From positions 1,116,001 through 1,180,000 of the forward strand of contig NZ_CP054691.1 of assembly GCF_013348785.1 (NCBI RefSeq): a stretch of 64,000 nucleotides of DNA. Direction: 5' to 3'. Of this stretch, positions 1 through 9,539 are shown one piece after another. The position numbers and the translations under genes are program-made. The stretch's first letter is position 1, and every line of letters starts with the position of its first letter. This DNA comes from Gordonia sp. X0973 (GTDB taxonomy: Bacteria; Actinomycetota; Actinomycetes; Mycobacteriales; Mycobacteriaceae). The notes beneath the pieces were generated by a model. That model saw only the letters and a program-made list of their open reading frames with translations. It made no database searches and was not told where the DNA came from.

Positions 1-823
1 CCTGAGCCGAATTCGCGAACCGCTCGTCGAGTTCGAGTTCGTGGCGGTAGGTCAGGTGCGCGATGCGGCGCGCGACGCCCATGCCCGTCGTCGGGGTGAT
101 GCCGGTGCCGTGGTAATCGCCGCCCTGCCACGCGGGGTCGGCCTTGATGGCGGCGATCTGCGTGGTCTGCGTGCCGATCTGATCGGCGGTGGCCCGGGCC
201 CCGACGGCCAGCACCAGTGCCGCGCGGGTCCGCTCGGGGTACGTGACGGCCCATTCCAGGGCACGGGCGCCGCCCATCGACCCGCCGACCGCGGCGGCCA
301 CCGAGGTGACGCCCAGTTCGTCGAGCAACGCCGCCTCGGCGCGCACCTGGTCGAGCACGGTGAGCTGCGGGAAGCGCGAACCCCACGGCTTTCCGTCGGG
401 GGCGGTCGACGACGGGCCGGTGGAGCCGTTGCAGCCGCCGAGGACGTTGGCCGCGATGACGCACCACTCGTCGGTGTCGAGGGCCGCGCCGGGACCGATC
501 AGCCCGTCCCACCATCCCGGGGCCGCGTGCGCGGCGTCGGCGGGGCCGGTGATGTAGGTGTCGGCGGTCAGCGCGTGCAAGACCAGGACGATGTTGTCGC
601 GCGCCGCGTTCGGCTGTCCCCAACGGGAGAACGCCATCGTGACGTCGGGGATGGTCTCCCCGCCGTCGAGGGCGATCGGGCCGATGCCGATCTGGTGCAG
701 CGATCCGTCGGGAGTCGTCGCCCACTCCGGCGGAGCCGGAACATCCTGCCCGGTCGGCTCAGCCGCCGACGACGGTGCGGACGTGGTGTCCGCGCCGTGT
801 CGGCGGCTGTGCAGGATGGTCAC
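1..823 (-). CDS. metX: Homoserine O-acetyltransferase, C-terminus beyond window edge
   Basis: Acetylates L-homoserine with acetyl-CoA, the first committed step of methionine synthesis; cytoplasmic alpha/beta hydrolase-fold enzyme. The 274 codons present show LVLHALT near residue 80 and the nucleophile elbow GGSMGG, with Ser182 as the predicted catalytic serine. The family is about 370 residues, so roughly a quarter (carrying the catalytic Asp and His) lies to the left of the window. The start is a GTG at 823; no ATG lies in frame after the metY stop, and the ribosome binding site is weak, so coupling to metY is likely (31 bp gap). It is the second gene of a metY-metX unit under the SAM-IV riboswitch. 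Family call is firm; the exact start is less so. Confidence 0.93.
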   Translation of the reverse strand, partial: MTILHSRRHGADTTSAPSSAAEPTGQDVPAPPEWATTPDGSLHQIGIGPIALDGGETIPDVTMAFSRWGQPNAARDNIVLVLHALTADTYITGPADAAHAAPGWWDGLIGPGAALDTDEWCVIAANVLGGCNGSTGPSSTAPDGKPWGSRFPQLTVLDQVRAEAALLDELGVTSVAAAVGGSMGGARALEWAVTYPERTRAALVLAVGARATADQIGTQTTQIAAIKADPAWQGGDYHGTGITPTTGMGVARRIAHLTYRHELELDERFANSAQ

Positions 824-854
824 TTCGGCCTCGCTGATCGCTGTCTCCTCGTCG

Positions 855-2174
855 CTAGCCCTTGGCCGCCGCGAAGCCGCGCTCGAGGTCGGCGATGATG
901 TCGTCGACACCCTCGATGCCCACCGACAGGCGGACCAGGCCCGGGGAGACGCCCGCGGTGACCTGCTCGTCGCCGGACAGCTGGCTGTGCGTCGTCGACG
1001 CGGGGTGGATCGCCAGCGAGCGCACGTCGCCGATGTTGGCGACGTGGCTGTGCAGGGTCAACGCGTCGATGAACTTCTTGCCTGCCTCGACGCCGCCGGC
1101 CAGCTCGAAGCTGATGACCGAACCGGTGCCCTTGGGCAGCAGCTTCTGGCCCAGCGCGTAGTACGGCGAGGACTCCAGGCCGGCGTAGTTGACCTGCTCC
1201 ACCTGCGGGTGCTTGGTGAGGAAGTCGGCGACCTTCTTGGTGTTCTCGACGTGCCGCTCGACGCGCAGGCTCAAGGTCTCCAGACCCTGTGCGGTGAGGA
1301 AGGCGTTGAACGGCGAGATCGCCGCACCGGTGTCGCGCAGCAGCTGCACGCGGGCCTTGAGCGCGTAGGCGGGGGCCCCGAGGTCGACGAACTTGACCCC
1401 GCCGTAGCTGGGGTCGGGCTGGGTGAAGCCGGGGAAGAGGTCTTTTCCGTCGCGCTGCACCGACCAGTCGAAGTTGCCGCCGTCGATGATGACGCCGCCG
1501 ATCGAGGTGCCGTGTCCGCCGATCCACTTGGTGGTCGAGTGCACGACGATGTCGGCGCCGTGCTCGAGCGGGTTGAGCAGGTACGGGGTCGCGACGGTGT
1601 TGTCGACGATCAGCGGGACGCCGTTGCGGTGGGCGACCTCGGAAACGGCGGGGACGTCGAGGATCTCGATCTTCGGGTTGGAGATCGTCTCGCCGAAGAA
1701 GGCGCGGGTGTTGGGTCGCACCGCGGCCTGCCACGACTCCGGGTCGTCGGGATTCTCGACGAAGGTCGTCTCGATGCCGAACTTCGGCAGCGTGTAGTGC
1801 AGCAGGTTGTAGGTGCCGCCGTAGAGGCGCGGGCTGGCGACGACGTGGCCGCCGGCCTCCACGATGTTCTGGATCGCGTAGGTCTCCGCGGCCTGGCCCG
1901 ACGCGAGCAGCAGGGCCGCGACGCCGCCTTCCAGGGCGGCGAGGCGCTGCTCGACAACGTCCTGGGTCGGATTCATGATGCGGGTGTAGATGTTGCCGGG
2001 TTCGGCCAGACCGAAGAGGTTCGCGGCATGCGTCGTGTCGTTGAACGTGTACGACGTCGTCTGGTAGATCGGCAGGGCCCGCGCGTTGGTCGCCGGATCG
2101 GCTACCTGACCTGCGTGGACCTGCTTCGTTTCGAAGCTCCAGCCGGCGGTGGGATCCTCGGGGGTTTGGGACAT
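855..2174 (-). CDS. metY: O-acetylhomoserine sulfhydrylase (PLP-dependent)
   Basis: Converts O-acetylhomoserine and sulfide into homocysteine, the direct-sulfhydrylation route to methionine. The 439 residues match the usual length of the Cys/Met-metabolism PLP family. Visible landmarks are TRIMNPTQD near residue 64 (the conserved TR-x-NPT phosphate-binding stretch), NTVATP near 192 and the Schiff-base lysine in [11 protein letters not shown], Lys216. The ATG at 2174 is the first good start after the riboswitch leader. It precedes metX in the same direction. Mycobacterial annotation often calls this gene metC or metZ; the product is the same type of enzyme. Confidence 0.95.
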   Translation of the reverse strand: MSQTPEDPTAGWSFETKQVHAGQVADPATNARALPIYQTTSYTFNDTTHAANLFGLAEPGNIYTRIMNPTQDVVEQRLAALEGGVAALLLASGQAAETYAIQNIVEAGGHVVASPRLYGGTYNLLHYTLPKFGIETTFVENPDDPESWQAAVRPNTRAFFGETISNPKIEILDVPAVSEVAHRNGVPLIVDNTVATPYLLNPLEHGADIVVHSTTKWIGGHGTSIGGVIIDGGNFDWSVQRDGKDLFPGFTQPDPSYGGVKFVDLGAPAYALKARVQLLRDTGAAISPFNAFLTAQGLETLSLRVERHVENTKKVADFLTKHPQVEQVNYAGLESSPYYALGQKLLPKGTGSVISFELAGGVEAGKKFIDALTLHSHVANIGDVRSLAIHPASTTHSQLSGDEQVTAGVSPGLVRLSVGIEGVDDIIADLERGFAAAKG

Positions 2175-2229
2175 GGTTCTTCAATACCTTCCGGTCGGTC
2201 CGGGTCTCCCCGAACACTGGGCCCGACCG

Positions 2230-2348
2230 TCGGACCCGCGCTTGCCGTGCGGTTTGCCGCACGACCAGGTCATCACCCGGGAGCACCCCACCGCGGTGGA
2301 GGGTTGCCGGTCAGCAAGCCGGGGCTTGGCGCTGACGCTCTGGACCTG
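2230..2348 (-). promoter_or_regulatory. SAM-IV riboswitch in the metY-metX leader
   Basis: On the minus strand, CAGGTC at 2343-2348 pairs with GACCTG at 2266-2271 to close the P1 stem. Between them lie GCCAAGCCCCGGCTTGC, the conserved GGCAACCCTCC, and GGTGGGGTGCTC followed by GGGTGATGACC. Downstream is the hairpin GTGCGG-CAAA-CCGCAC (2247-2262) and then GGCAAGCG, the arrangement expected of the SAM-IV class with its 3' pseudoknot extension. This class is known from actinomycetes upstream of methionine genes. About 55 bases separate it from the metY start and contain G/C-rich pairing potential for the expression platform. Confidence 0.9.
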
Positions 2349-2684
2349 CATCAAGGATATAACACGGGTATTCGCGGCCTTGACGGGTCTGGATTCAGCG
2401 TGAGCGCAACCTGAGTTTGACCACCTGCAGCCCGCTTTGTCCGAGATCTCGGGGTGATGTGGGTCACGCCGCCGTCTCCGGCACCCGTTCGGCCGCGGTT
2501 ATAGAGAAGTCAACTGACTTATCAGTAAGTTTTCCTGTGATCTGAGTCATAGCGGTTTACACTGACAAAGCCCGCCCACAGCAACGCACGTTTCCAGATG
2601 CGTCGAGTCGTGGTCTGGCGCAGCCACATTGGATCCGAGCCCAGGTCAGCCGGGGTTCGAACGAGTCCACAGGAGACCGTTGAC
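2349..2684. other. Intergenic region with imperfect palindrome
   Basis: This stretch between the riboswitch leader and the PE-PPE gene has no credible gene. It must hold the promoter of the metY-metX leader on the minus strand and that of the PE-PPE gene on the plus strand. At 2512-2531 there is a 20-base imperfect palindrome with halves AACTGACTTA and TCAGTAAGTT (16 of 20 positions symmetric) in a locally AT-rich patch, which looks like a regulator site. A Shine-Dalgarno AGGAGA lies at 2671-2676. No regulator is assigned. Confidence 0.45.
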
Positions 2685-4883
2685 ATGACAGCCCCCATCG
2701 TCGACGACACGCCGGTCACCGGCGAACACCGCACCCGCCAGCGTTGGACGGGTGCCAAGCGAGCCACGGCGATCGCCGGTATTGCCGGAGCCGTCGCGCT
2801 CGGCGCCTCGTTCTTGAGTCCCCCGGGCGGTGCGCACGCGGCCTGTTCGCAGAACGGCGCCGTCGTCGTCGTGCCGGGCACCAACGATCCGACCGGGCGC
2901 GGCTCGATGGGCGGGATCATCGACTCGGCGAAGGCGCAGGGCAAAGACGTGATCGTCGTCGGCTATCCGACGACCCTGTGGCCGGCCGGCACGGTCGGCT
3001 ACAACCAGGATGTCGCGATGGGCAAGGCCGCGACGAGTGCCGCGATCTCGGAGTACCAGTCCAAATGCGGCGTCGTCGACCCCGACAAGGACGCGACGGA
3101 CAAGACCGGCCACATCCAGGTGGTCGGGTACTCGCAGGGCGCGCGGGTCGCCGGCGACGTCTTGGCGGACATCGGTCAGGGCAAAGCCGGTGCGCCCTCC
3201 GCCGAGGGCATCAGCGGAATTCTGTACTCCGATCCGCGTCAAGCGGGGCGCGAGTCGGGGCGCGGCATCGAGCAGAGCTTCCTCGGCGTCATCCCCGGTT
3301 TGACGATGACCGGCTCACGCGGCGGATTCGGCGTGCTCGCCGACAGCATCGTCTCGGTCTGCAGCCAGGGCGACCCCATCTGCGACCTGCCCGATCTCAT
3401 CCACGACCCGCTCGGCGCGATCGACGGGCTGATCGGCTATTTCATCAAGCACGGCGACTACCCGCGAGCCGGGAACTGGGGCACCCAGGGGCCGACCGCC
3501 GACCGATGGGACTGGGAAGACCCGTCGACGTGGACCGGGGCGAACAACTGTCAGACGCTGAGCAACGGCGGCGGCACGCTGTGCACCAAGCCGCAGGAGT
3601 CCTCGATCGGCCGGTTGGTCAGCCAACTCGGCGATCAGCTGGGCATCCACGACATCCCCGACTTCTTCGGCGAGATCAACCGCGTCCTGAACATCAACGG
3701 GATCCTCCCGCACGCGAACCTCGCGGATCTGCAGCCGGTGGTGGACCTCGTCTACAACGCGTTGCCGAAGCTGCCGTACCTCACCTATCACTCGGGTGGC
3801 TACCTCCCCGACGTGCTCACCTTCGGGAATCTCCTCGGCGCGATCGTCCCGGCGATCAGTGGCCAGGGGACCGGACCGTTGGTGGATGCCGCGAAGGCGA
3901 TCGGCATGAGCGTCGTCAGCATCGTGCTGATCCCGGTCAACGGGACGATCTTCTGGGGCAACCAGCTCAGCCAGCTGATCGCCCACCAGGACGTGTTCTC
4001 CGGTTCGACGGTCAAGACCATTCAGGCCCTCGGTCAGATTCCCGACGTGTCCAGGGACTGGAGTCTGACGCCGAGTTGGAGCGACGGCGGCGGCCCGGTG
4101 GGGTGGGGAACCACGGGTGCGACACCGCAGACCGTTTCGGCGGCGTCCACACCGGTGGCCGACAAGTCCGTCCTGCTCTCGAAGGTCGCCGACGTGCAGG
4201 ACACCGGCCTCTACCGGGCGGCGGCTGCGGGAGGTGCCGTCGCATCCGGGCCGGTCGTCGGCACGAAGGTGGACGAGAAGGCCGCGGGTCACCAGTCGCC
4301 GACCACCACACCCGACGTGAAGTCGGGGGCGGTCAACGCGGACCAAAGCGTCCCGGGCCGGGTCGGCGAGCAGGGCAGCCCCTCCCATCAGGGAACACCG
4401 GCCGATCAGGGCACACCGTCGACGTCGGACTCCCGCACTCGTCGGTGGTCCACCCCGAACCCGGGGCCGACCGACTCAGGTCCGACCGAATCGGGTCGTC
4501 CGGGCGGATGGTGGGGTCACGGTGCTGCGCAGCCACCCACCGGGCAGCCGCCCACCGCGCAGACGCCCGCTCCGCAGGCACCGGCGCCGGTGGTTCCGCA
4601 ACAAACCCCGGCCGTACCGCAAGCCCCGGCCGTCCCCGAGGCTCCGCAGCAGTACAGCCCGCCGCAGCAGAACAACACCGGCACTGGCTACGGCAACGGC
4701 GGCGGGCAGTCCGGGTGGTCCGGCGGCACGCCCGGCTGGATGCACGGTGGCAATTCCAGTGGCGGCGGTAGCCCGAGTGGTGGCGGCAACGGTGGTGGTA
4801 ACCCGAGTGGCGCTGGCAACCCGGGCGGTGGTGCCGGTGGCGGCAGTCCGAGCCCGAGTGGCTTCGGCGGTGCTGGCGGCTAA
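2685..4883 (+). CDS. Secreted PE-PPE-domain (cutinase-like) hydrolase with low-complexity tail
   Basis: A 732-residue exported protein. Residues about 18-47 form a signal peptide ending in GGAHAA. Residues about 50-330 are an alpha/beta hydrolase of the PE-PPE type, with VVVVPGTNDPTG at the first strand and the nucleophile motif GYSQGA, catalytic Ser150; the WDWEDPSTW segment near residue 270 is typical of the family. From about residue 480 the chain becomes Pro/Gln/Thr-rich, then Gly/Ser/Asn-rich, and probably spans or binds the cell wall. The ATG at 2685 was preferred over an upstream in-frame start because AGGAGA sits 8 bases before it and it places the signal peptide correctly. Likely substrates are lipid esters; the true substrate is unknown. 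Confidence 0.85.
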   Translation: MTAPIVDDTPVTGEHRTRQRWTGAKRATAIAGIAGAVALGASFLSPPGGAHAACSQNGAVVVVPGTNDPTGRGSMGGIIDSAKAQGKDVIVVGYPTTLWPAGTVGYNQDVAMGKAATSAAISEYQSKCGVVDPDKDATDKTGHIQVVGYSQGARVAGDVLADIGQGKAGAPSAEGISGILYSDPRQAGRESGRGIEQSFLGVIPGLTMTGSRGGFGVLADSIVSVCSQGDPICDLPDLIHDPLGAIDGLIGYFIKHGDYPRAGNWGTQGPTADRWDWEDPSTWTGANNCQTLSNGGGTLCTKPQESSIGRLVSQLGDQLGIHDIPDFFGEINRVLNINGILPHANLADLQPVVDLVYNALPKLPYLTYHSGGYLPDVLTFGNLLGAIVPAISGQGTGPLVDAAKAIGMSVVSIVLIPVNGTIFWGNQLSQLIAHQDVFSGSTVKTIQALGQIPDVSRDWSLTPSWSDGGGPVGWGTTGATPQTVSAASTPVADKSVLLSKVADVQDTGLYRAAAAGGAVASGPVVGTKVDEKAAGHQSPTTTPDVKSGAVNADQSVPGRVGEQGSPSHQGTPADQGTPSTSDSRTRRWSTPNPGPTDSGPTESGRPGGWWGHGAAQPPTGQPPTAQTPAPQAPAPVVPQQTPAVPQAPAVPEAPQQYSPPQQNNTGTGYGNGGGQSGWSGGTPGWMHGGNSSGGGSPSGGGNGGGNPSGAGNPGGGAGGGSPSPSGFGGAGG

Positions 4884-5830
4884 CACACGTGCAGCGGCGC
4901 GCGGGGGACTTCACCGCGTAGGCGGATGAGCTCGCGGGCGTGGGCGTCGAGCGCGACGTCCTCGTCGGTGACGGGATGCCATGCCCGGACCTCGGTCGCA
5001 TCCCCGTCGTCGTCGATGGCGGCGACGATCGCCAGGGCGTGCCCGGTGTCGCGGAAGACTCCGGTGCGCGGGTCCGCGGCGCTCATCTGCACGCCGATGT
5101 GCATGGTCTGACGACCGGTGTGCAGCAGTCGGGAGCGGGTGCGCACCACGTCGCCGATGTGGACCGGCGAATAGAACCGCACGCCGCCCACATAGGCGGA
5201 GACGCAGTTGCCGCCGGTCCACTGCGCCGCGCAGAGGTAGGCGGCTTCGTCCATCCACTCCATGATCCGGCCGCCGTGCGCGTTACCACCCCAGTTGACG
5301 TCGGTCGGCGCGGCGAGAAATCTCATCGTCGCCCGTGGCGCGGTGCCCGCCGGGCTGTAGACGGCCGAGTCGATCTCGACCTCGATCCGCTTGCGCAATC
5401 CGATCCGGGCGATAGCCGATTCCGCTTCGGCGATCTCGCCCAGCGTCGTCGGCCGCCACGCGGGTACCGGTCGCGGTCGGCGGTCCTGGTCGAGTGCGAC
5501 GAGGACGACCAGGCAGTCGCTCACCTCACGGTACTCGCCGGTGTAGGGATCGGCCGACGAGACGGTACACATCAGATGCATGCTGGAACTGCCGGTGTAG
5601 ACGATCCGGGCGTCGACCTCGACGAGGTCGCCGGCCACGACGTGGCGGGAGAACCGGACGTTGCCGACGTAGGCCGTCACGCAGTAGCCGCCCGACCACG
5701 CCGCGGCGCACGCGTAGGCAGCCTTGTCGATCCAGTTCAGCAGGCGGCCGCCGCGCACCGCGCCGCCCAGCGAGGCGACGTCGGTGGGGGCGGCGAGGAA
5801 GCGCAGAGTGATCGTGCCGGGTTGAGTCAT
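4880..5830 (-). CDS. Acyl-CoA thioesterase, tandem hotdog domains
   Basis: A 316-residue protein with two hotdog-fold repeats, each beginning with a near-identical phrase: TLRFLAAPTDVASLGG near residue 8 and TMRFLAAPTDVNWGGN near 170. In each, GG(R)-x-x-x-W-x-D(K/E)AAY marks the hotdog helix; the second repeat has NAHGGRIMEWMDEAAY, matching acyl-CoA hydrolases, while the first has AVRGGRLLNWIDKAAY and lacks the Asn-His pair, so catalysis may rest on one half. It probably hydrolyses acyl-CoA in the cytoplasm. The ATG at 5830 follows AGGAGA by 4 bases. Its stop overlaps that of the convergent PE-PPE gene by 4 bases. Confidence 0.85.
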   Translation of the reverse strand: MTQPGTITLRFLAAPTDVASLGGAVRGGRLLNWIDKAAYACAAAWSGGYCVTAYVGNVRFSRHVVAGDLVEVDARIVYTGSSSMHLMCTVSSADPYTGEYREVSDCLVVLVALDQDRRPRPVPAWRPTTLGEIAEAESAIARIGLRKRIEVEIDSAVYSPAGTAPRATMRFLAAPTDVNWGGNAHGGRIMEWMDEAAYLCAAQWTGGNCVSAYVGGVRFYSPVHIGDVVRTRSRLLHTGRQTMHIGVQMSAADPRTGVFRDTGHALAIVAAIDDDGDATEVRAWHPVTDEDVALDAHARELIRLRGEVPRAPLHVC

Positions 5831-6021
5831 GGCATCTCCTGAGGGGCGGCGGGCGTGGTCGTGCAGCCATCGTGCCGTGGGCGAAATCCTCACCACGTGC
5901 CCGGTCGGGGTGGTGCGGAGTCGGTGATCTGACGGAAACGCCGACGCCAACTGGGCACAACAATCGTCGTCGGCCGACTGTCGGGCGGCGGGCGGGAGTG
6001 CGGGCGCCTAAAGTCTGGGGA

Positions 6022-6390
6022 ATGAATACGCGTCGCATGCCCCTCGCCGCTGCTGTCGCGGCCCTCGTCGTCACCGTTTCCGGGTGCGCGGTCGAAGGCA
6101 CGCCGCACGCGAATCCGACGATCAGCTCGGTGGAGATGAGCACCCCGTACATCGACGACTCCGGGCCGTCCAACCTCCCGCCGCCGCCGGCCGACTACGC
6201 GACGATGAGCTGCCGCGCCTACACGGTCGCGCCGGAGCCGGTCCAACAATCCGTGGTGAAGGCCATCCTCGGCCCGGACAAGAAGAACGTCAGTCTCAAC
6301 GCCACACTCGCCAACCTCATGTGCATGCGATCCCCTGATTCGACGGTGGTGGACGCTCTCACCAGCATCAGGCCGGGAATCCTCAACTGA
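6022..6390 (+). CDS. Small putative lipoprotein
   Basis: A 122-residue product with a signal peptide and lipobox: MNTRRM, a hydrophobic run AAAVAALVVTV and then SGC, predicting acylation of Cys about 21. The mature part has two further cysteines (MSCRAY, LMCMRS) that could form a disulfide, and no enzymatic motif. The start at 6022 places the lipobox correctly; the longer open frame upstream has no signal character. It stands alone between the divergent thioesterase and the hairpin at 6404. Function unknown; it resembles the small mycobacterial lipoproteins only in architecture. Confidence 0.7.
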   Translation: MNTRRMPLAAAVAALVVTVSGCAVEGTPHANPTISSVEMSTPYIDDSGPSNLPPPPADYATMSCRAYTVAPEPVQQSVVKAILGPDKKNVSLNATLANLMCMRSPDSTVVDALTSIRPGILN

Positions 6391-6403
6391 CGAGGGACGG
6401 CTC

Positions 6404-6448
6404 AGCGCAACGGATTGGTGCTCGTATGTGGTCTCAATCCGTTGCGCT
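6404..6448. repeat. Hairpin repeat, left copy, flanking the DUF559 gene
   Basis: A 14-bp perfect stem, AGCGCAACGGATTG (6404-6417) and its complement (6435-6448), with a 17-base loop. A near-identical element lies in the same orientation at 7461-7504. The DUF559 gene's stop codon (6434-6436) lies within the right arm, so the element encodes or overlaps the last codons. It can also serve as a two-way terminator for the convergent lipoprotein and DUF559 genes, but no T-tract follows on either side. Confidence 0.75.
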
Positions 6449-7372
6449 GCCGCATTTCGGACAGCGCTGAAACGTGCCGGCCCATCCCAGCTTGCGCAGC
6501 ATCGTCGCGACCTTGAGCGCGGTGCCGCACGGGCGCTCGTACACCTGCCCCCAGCCGAGTCGAAGCGTGCGTCGGTCGGCTCCGACGGCGGCGTCGAGGT
6601 CGCGCTCCATATCTCGATCGCGAGCCTTCGCGCTGTCGTGTGGGAATCGTCCGTCTAGCTCGACGATCAGGTGATGCTCGTCGTAGTCGACATCGCGAAA
6701 CCCCGGGCGTCCCACGGTTGTGCGTGCTTGGCGTCGGCCGCGGGGGAGTCGGTGGGCGCGCTCGACGTTGCGGAGATATTCGTGCTCTAGCACCGAGCAG
6801 GCGCCGTCAGCGGTGTCGGCCAGCACGGCTTGGAGGAGTTTGCGGCGCCTGACCCGCGACCTGCCTGCCAGGGCGTCACTCAACCGGGCCGCCGTGGTGA
6901 CGCGCGCCTGCACCGCATCGGCGATGCTCGCAATGGCCTGCATCTCGGTGGCGGCGGATTCTGCCACATCAAGGACGGCATGCTCGACGCGAAGACGCGG
7001 CGGCCGGGCGTTCCACAGCACGCGGTCGTCGATCTGTTCGCAGTGATGGACGACGATGCCGGCCCGCGGTGTCACAGTGCGGAAGCGTCCGACGACGATG
7101 TGGACGGACTTCGAGCGCGGCATCGCCAATCCGGCCGCCCTTAGCGCGGACTGATGGGCCAGCGCTGCGCCGGTGGTCGAGAGAACTGCCGCCCACGAGT
7201 GCTGCGACCACGTCGGCGGGCCGTTGTGAGTCACATATACGCCGGGCCAGATCGGGACCCATTCGCGTCGACGGAGCTTGCCTCGGAGCTCTGGTGCCGT
7301 CAGGCCACGAGCCAGCGCCTGCTTCCGGGTGAGCACGCCGTCTTGGTGGTCGAGGAGATCCACGAGGTTCAC
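6434..7372 (-). CDS. AbiEi-type N-terminal domain fused to DUF559 nuclease-like domain
   Basis: A 312-residue protein. The first ~80 residues (DLLDHQDGVLTRKQALARG, then WPGVYV and ALAHQSAL) match the winged-helix AbiEi antitoxin family N-terminus. The C-terminal ~110 residues carry the DUF559 pattern FRDVDYDEHHLIVELDG with a later RDRDMERDL, i.e. an Asp...Glu-x-Asp core of the PD-(D/E)XK nuclease fold (Vsr/very-short-patch relatives). It ends in CPKCGSATD, a two-cysteine knuckle. The start is taken at GTG 7372, giving the usual N-terminus; no strong ribosome binding site is visible. Such stand-alone AbiEi/DUF559 genes are numerous in this order, and their role is not established. The gene is bracketed by two copies of one hairpin, suggesting a mobile cassette. 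Confidence 0.75.
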   Translation of the reverse strand: MNLVDLLDHQDGVLTRKQALARGLTAPELRGKLRRREWVPIWPGVYVTHNGPPTWSQHSWAAVLSTTGAALAHQSALRAAGLAMPRSKSVHIVVGRFRTVTPRAGIVVHHCEQIDDRVLWNARPPRLRVEHAVLDVAESAATEMQAIASIADAVQARVTTAARLSDALAGRSRVRRRKLLQAVLADTADGACSVLEHEYLRNVERAHRLPRGRRQARTTVGRPGFRDVDYDEHHLIVELDGRFPHDSAKARDRDMERDLDAAVGADRRTLRLGWGQVYERPCGTALKVATMLRKLGWAGTFQRCPKCGSATD

Positions 7373-7460
7373 GCATCTGAGTGTGTGGCTTGCGCGTACC
7401 CGGACAGGCGAGTGGACCGTCCCGCGGAAGCCAACCTGGGGACAACCCGAAACTGTGGAT

Positions 7461-7504
7461 AGCGCAACGGATTGGCGCTCGTATGTGGTCGTAATCCGTT
7501 GCGC
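7461..7504. repeat. Hairpin repeat, right copy, flanking the DUF559 gene
   Basis: Direct-orientation second copy of the element at 6404-6448. The sequence AGCGCAACGGATTGG, a loop containing GCTCGTATGTGGTC and then AATCCGTTGCGC are shared with the left copy, with about four differences in 44 bases. Stem GCGCAACGGATT with its complement, 12 bp. It lies between the start of the DUF559 gene and the stop of xth, so it may also end xth transcription. Confidence 0.75.
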
Positions 7505-7521
7505 CGAGCGGACTTCGGACG

Positions 7522-8379
7522 TCAGATGTCGAACACGGTGGTGACGGCGCTGTGGTCGGACCAGCGCAGGTCGTAGGCGCTCGGGCGGTGGACGTACGAC
7601 TTCACCGCACTGGCCGCCAACGCGGGGGTGACCAGGTGGAAGTCGATGCGCCACCCCGCGTCGTTGTCGAAGGACTTCCCGCGCCACGACCACCAGGTGT
7701 ACGGGCCGGGGACATCGCCGGTGAGGTCGCGCATGACGTCGGCCCAGCCGTCGTCGAGGAGCGAGGCGATCCATTCGCGCTCGTGCGGCAGGAAGCCCGG
7801 GCTGCGCTTATTCGTCTTGAAGGCTTTGAGATCGTTCTCGGCCGGGGCGATATTCCAGTCGCCGCCGACGATCGCATGACAGCCAGCGGCACGCGTCGAA
7901 GCCAGGTGCGCGCCGAACTCGTCGAGGAAGCGCTTCTTCTCGGCGAACTTCCGCTCGTCGGTCTCGGTCGCCGTCGACGTGTGTGCCGGGTCGACGGCGC
8001 CCTTCGGCAGGTACAGGCTCGCGACGGTGATCGGTCCGGTCGCCGTCGGCACGTCGACCTCGAGGTAGCGGCCGAGCGAATCGAACTCGGCGCTGCCGAA
8101 TCCGGCGCGGACCGTCGTCGGCTCGACACGGGTGAGGACGCCGACACCCGCATGCCCCTTCACCGTCGACTCGCTCATCTGCAGCTGCCACCCCTGGTCG
8201 AGTGCCGGGGCCAGGGCTTCGCGCGCCTGCTCCTCGGTGGCCCGGATCTCTTGCAGGGCAACGGCATCGGAGTCCAGTTCGGCCAACCACGGAAGCAGGC
8301 CGAGGTTTTCCGCCGAGCGTTCCTTGACCGCGGCGCGGATGCCGTTGACGTTGACCGTCGTTACCGAGAAAGTGCTCAC
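7522..8379 (-). CDS. xth: Exodeoxyribonuclease III family AP endonuclease
   Basis: A 285-residue member of the exonuclease III/AP endonuclease family, which cleaves DNA at abasic sites in base-excision repair. Visible motifs: VNVNGIRAA (residues 9-17), the metal-binding Glu44 in ALQEIRA, GGDWNIAP near residue 160 and the C-terminal WSDHSAV with the catalytic histidine. The start is GTG at 8379, with trpS divergent 110 bp away. Length and motifs are complete. Mycobacterial relatives are annotated xthA; substrate preference cannot be read from the sequence. Confidence 0.9.
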   Translation of the reverse strand: MSTFSVTTVNVNGIRAAVKERSAENLGLLPWLAELDSDAVALQEIRATEEQAREALAPALDQGWQLQMSESTVKGHAGVGVLTRVEPTTVRAGFGSAEFDSLGRYLEVDVPTATGPITVASLYLPKGAVDPAHTSTATETDERKFAEKKRFLDEFGAHLASTRAAGCHAIVGGDWNIAPAENDLKAFKTNKRSPGFLPHEREWIASLLDDGWADVMRDLTGDVPGPYTWWSWRGKSFDNDAGWRIDFHLVTPALAASAVKSYVHRPSAYDLRWSDHSAVTTVFDI

Positions 8380-8477
8380 CCGGCCACGGTATCCGGGTGC
8401 ACCGACACCGGGCGAGTCGGGGAACCGGCCGACACGGCGTCACCTCGCCCCGGCCTGTTGGCGCGCGGTACATCTGA

Positions 8478-9521
<1,044 letters not shown>

Positions 9522-9539
9522 CGGTACTTTCGAGGTCCG

